NCBI GenBank assembly: GCA_905250885.1
Contig: CAJNOQ010003298.1
Location: forward strand, 1 to 20,736
Source of the DNA: Didymodactylos carnosus
Taxonomy: Eukaryota > Rotifera > Eurotatoria > Philodinida > Philodinidae
Direction of reading: 5' to 3'
Length of the DNA: 20,736 bases
Position numbers and translations under genes: made by a program. Under the pieces are notes generated by a model. It was not told the DNA's origin, did no database searches, and saw only the letters and a list, made by a program, of their open reading frames with translations. Below, piece by piece: positions 19,963 through 20,736 of the stretch (its first letter is position 1; every line of letters begins with the position of its first letter).

Positions 19963-20500
19963 GGTCAAAAGGTTATAGTTAGTGTATCATTAAAACAGCA
20001 ACCATTCACAATTAACTTAACCATCATCATTGTAGTAGTAATGATTGTTACTGGTCTTCTACTGAATACGCTAACAGTTTTGGCATTTTTACTCATCAAA
20101 TTCAAGCGAAGCCGGGTGTACACTATACATTTTATGTTCATCCTGTTTTAATCAAGCAAGTTTAATTCTACTCGAGTAAGATAATTGTGGTACTCGTCAT
20201 GATACTAAAGAAATCTATTATTCCTATAGTTCAAAGCTAGTTCAACTATTAATGACACAAATCTATATTATCGACACTTGCTAGTTGTATCACAATAGAA
20301 CATTTACTCAAGCTATTGCCAACATTATGTGACTGGTTGAATGCATTTCTCTCTTGCGAACGTGCATACAATGTAACTTACATTGTATGCACGTTCGTAT
20401 GTACAGCGAAGTATCTTGAAAATGTCTGTCGAACAACATGCGTGCAAAAGATTATTCAAATTTCTAACTTTAATATTCGCCGCGTATACAATGTTGACTA
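19954..20500 (+). pseudogene. Rhodopsin-like GPCR fragment (rotifer type), frameshifted
   Basis: The first frame (ATG at 19954) gives a short N-terminus and a transmembrane helix, IIIVVVMIVTGLLLNTLTVL, then AFLLIKFK. The match continues one frame over from about 20102 (SSEAGCTLYILCSS...SLILL), resembling the loop-1/TM2 stretch of bdelloid-type receptors. After a stop-containing stretch, a third frame from about 20316 gives LCDWLNAFLSCERAYNV, the TM3 end with C-E-R-A where most class A receptors have D/E-R-Y. After that the homology ends at a perfect palindrome. TM4-TM7 are absent before the window edge. Frame changes near 20095-20105 and between about 20180 and 20316, plus the loss of the 3' half, make this a decayed copy. 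Assignment to rotifer-type receptors is from memory of the motif pattern. Confidence 0.7.
20357..20397. repeat. Perfect 41-nt palindrome inside the GPCR remnant
   Basis: CGAACGTGCATACAATGTAA (20357-20376), a single C, then its exact reverse complement (20378-20397). The left arm is the coding sequence of the E-R-A-Y-N-V part of TM3, so the right arm looks like an inverted copy of receptor coding DNA rather than a foreign insertion. Confidence 0.95.
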
Positions 20501-20582
20501 ATGTTTTAATACTAAACCTTCATTTTATTTTTCTCGTTCTGATCTTTTGATTAAGGATGAAAATTTATTTCACATGGCTAAA

Positions 20583-20727
20583 TCAGGAAATTACCCAGGT
20601 CCAATAGATACGGTCGTAAACGACCGTATACGGCAATGTACGGCGATATACATCAGCCGTATACGGCGGTTGTATTACGACGAAATACGGCGGTTTACGA
20701 CTGTCGTATACGGTGAATTTCCTGTGA
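20583..20727. repeat. CCGTATACGG-rich foldback repeat with inverted ends
   Basis: The ends TCAGGAAATTACC (20583-20595) and GGTGAATTTCCTGTGA (20712-20727) are imperfect inverted repeats. Inside, the 10-bp palindrome CCGTATACGG occurs at 20624-20633 and 20657-20666, with a one-base variant at 20704-20713. ACGGTCG-TAAA-CGACCGT forms a 7-bp hairpin at 20610-20627. The CpG-rich composition contrasts sharply with the AT-rich flanks. It is probably a small non-autonomous element; no target duplication is certain. Confidence 0.6.
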
Positions 20728-20736
20728 TCTGTGTTC

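Noticed and set aside
1..20736. CRISPR array, prokaryotic operon or phage-defence system
   Set aside because: The repeats are inverted or degenerate tandem, with no regular direct repeat and unique spacers, and the genes are intron-bearing animal-type families.

Overview
The window is eukaryotic. It is AT-rich and gene-poor, GT-AG introns can be placed by protein homology, there are no operons or ribosome binding sites, and the families are animal-type. The combination suggests a bdelloid rotifer: a membrane-anchored 2OG-Fe(II) oxygenase, a rhodopsin-like receptor with a C-E-R-A motif in place of D-R-Y, introns of 65 and 101 nt, and many decayed gene copies among small foldback elements. That assignment is inference from family resemblance, not from a species marker.

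Only one convincing intact gene was found: an intronless intracellular-type serpin at 11027-12199 (+). Three other genes are recognisable but broken. A ubiquitin-activating enzyme E1 (677-5783, +) lacks its N-terminal half, carries about four frameshifts, has Ser where the catalytic Cys should be, and contains one 3.4 kb intron. A 2OG-Fe(II) dioxygenase (16648-17440, -) has three frameshifts but keeps the metal-binding motifs. A rotifer-type GPCR fragment (19954-20500, +) is spread over three frames and interrupted by a perfect 41-nt palindrome. Two further open frames (6285-6548 and 13373-13669, +) look protein-like but are not recognised.

Between the genes, inverted-repeat structures dominate: a hairpin inside the E1 intron (2533-2718); a 1.15 kb foldback element bounded by TA (8745-9893) with a nested inverted repeat; a 489-bp element with CACAGTGGGCA ends and 5-bp AAACG target duplications (14229-14717); a near-perfect palindrome with 240-bp arms just downstream of the dioxygenase (16028-16547); tandem dyad repeats upstream of the GPCR (19862-19962); and a CCGTATACGG-rich repeat at the right edge (20583-20727). 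A possible LTR lies at 7207-7683.

The genes do not form a pathway. The picture is an accessory, decaying region with one live-looking serpin. I see no evidence of a new multi-gene system. The most informative signals are the Transib-like termini, the long palindrome next to the dioxygenase, and the active-site loss in the E1 copy.
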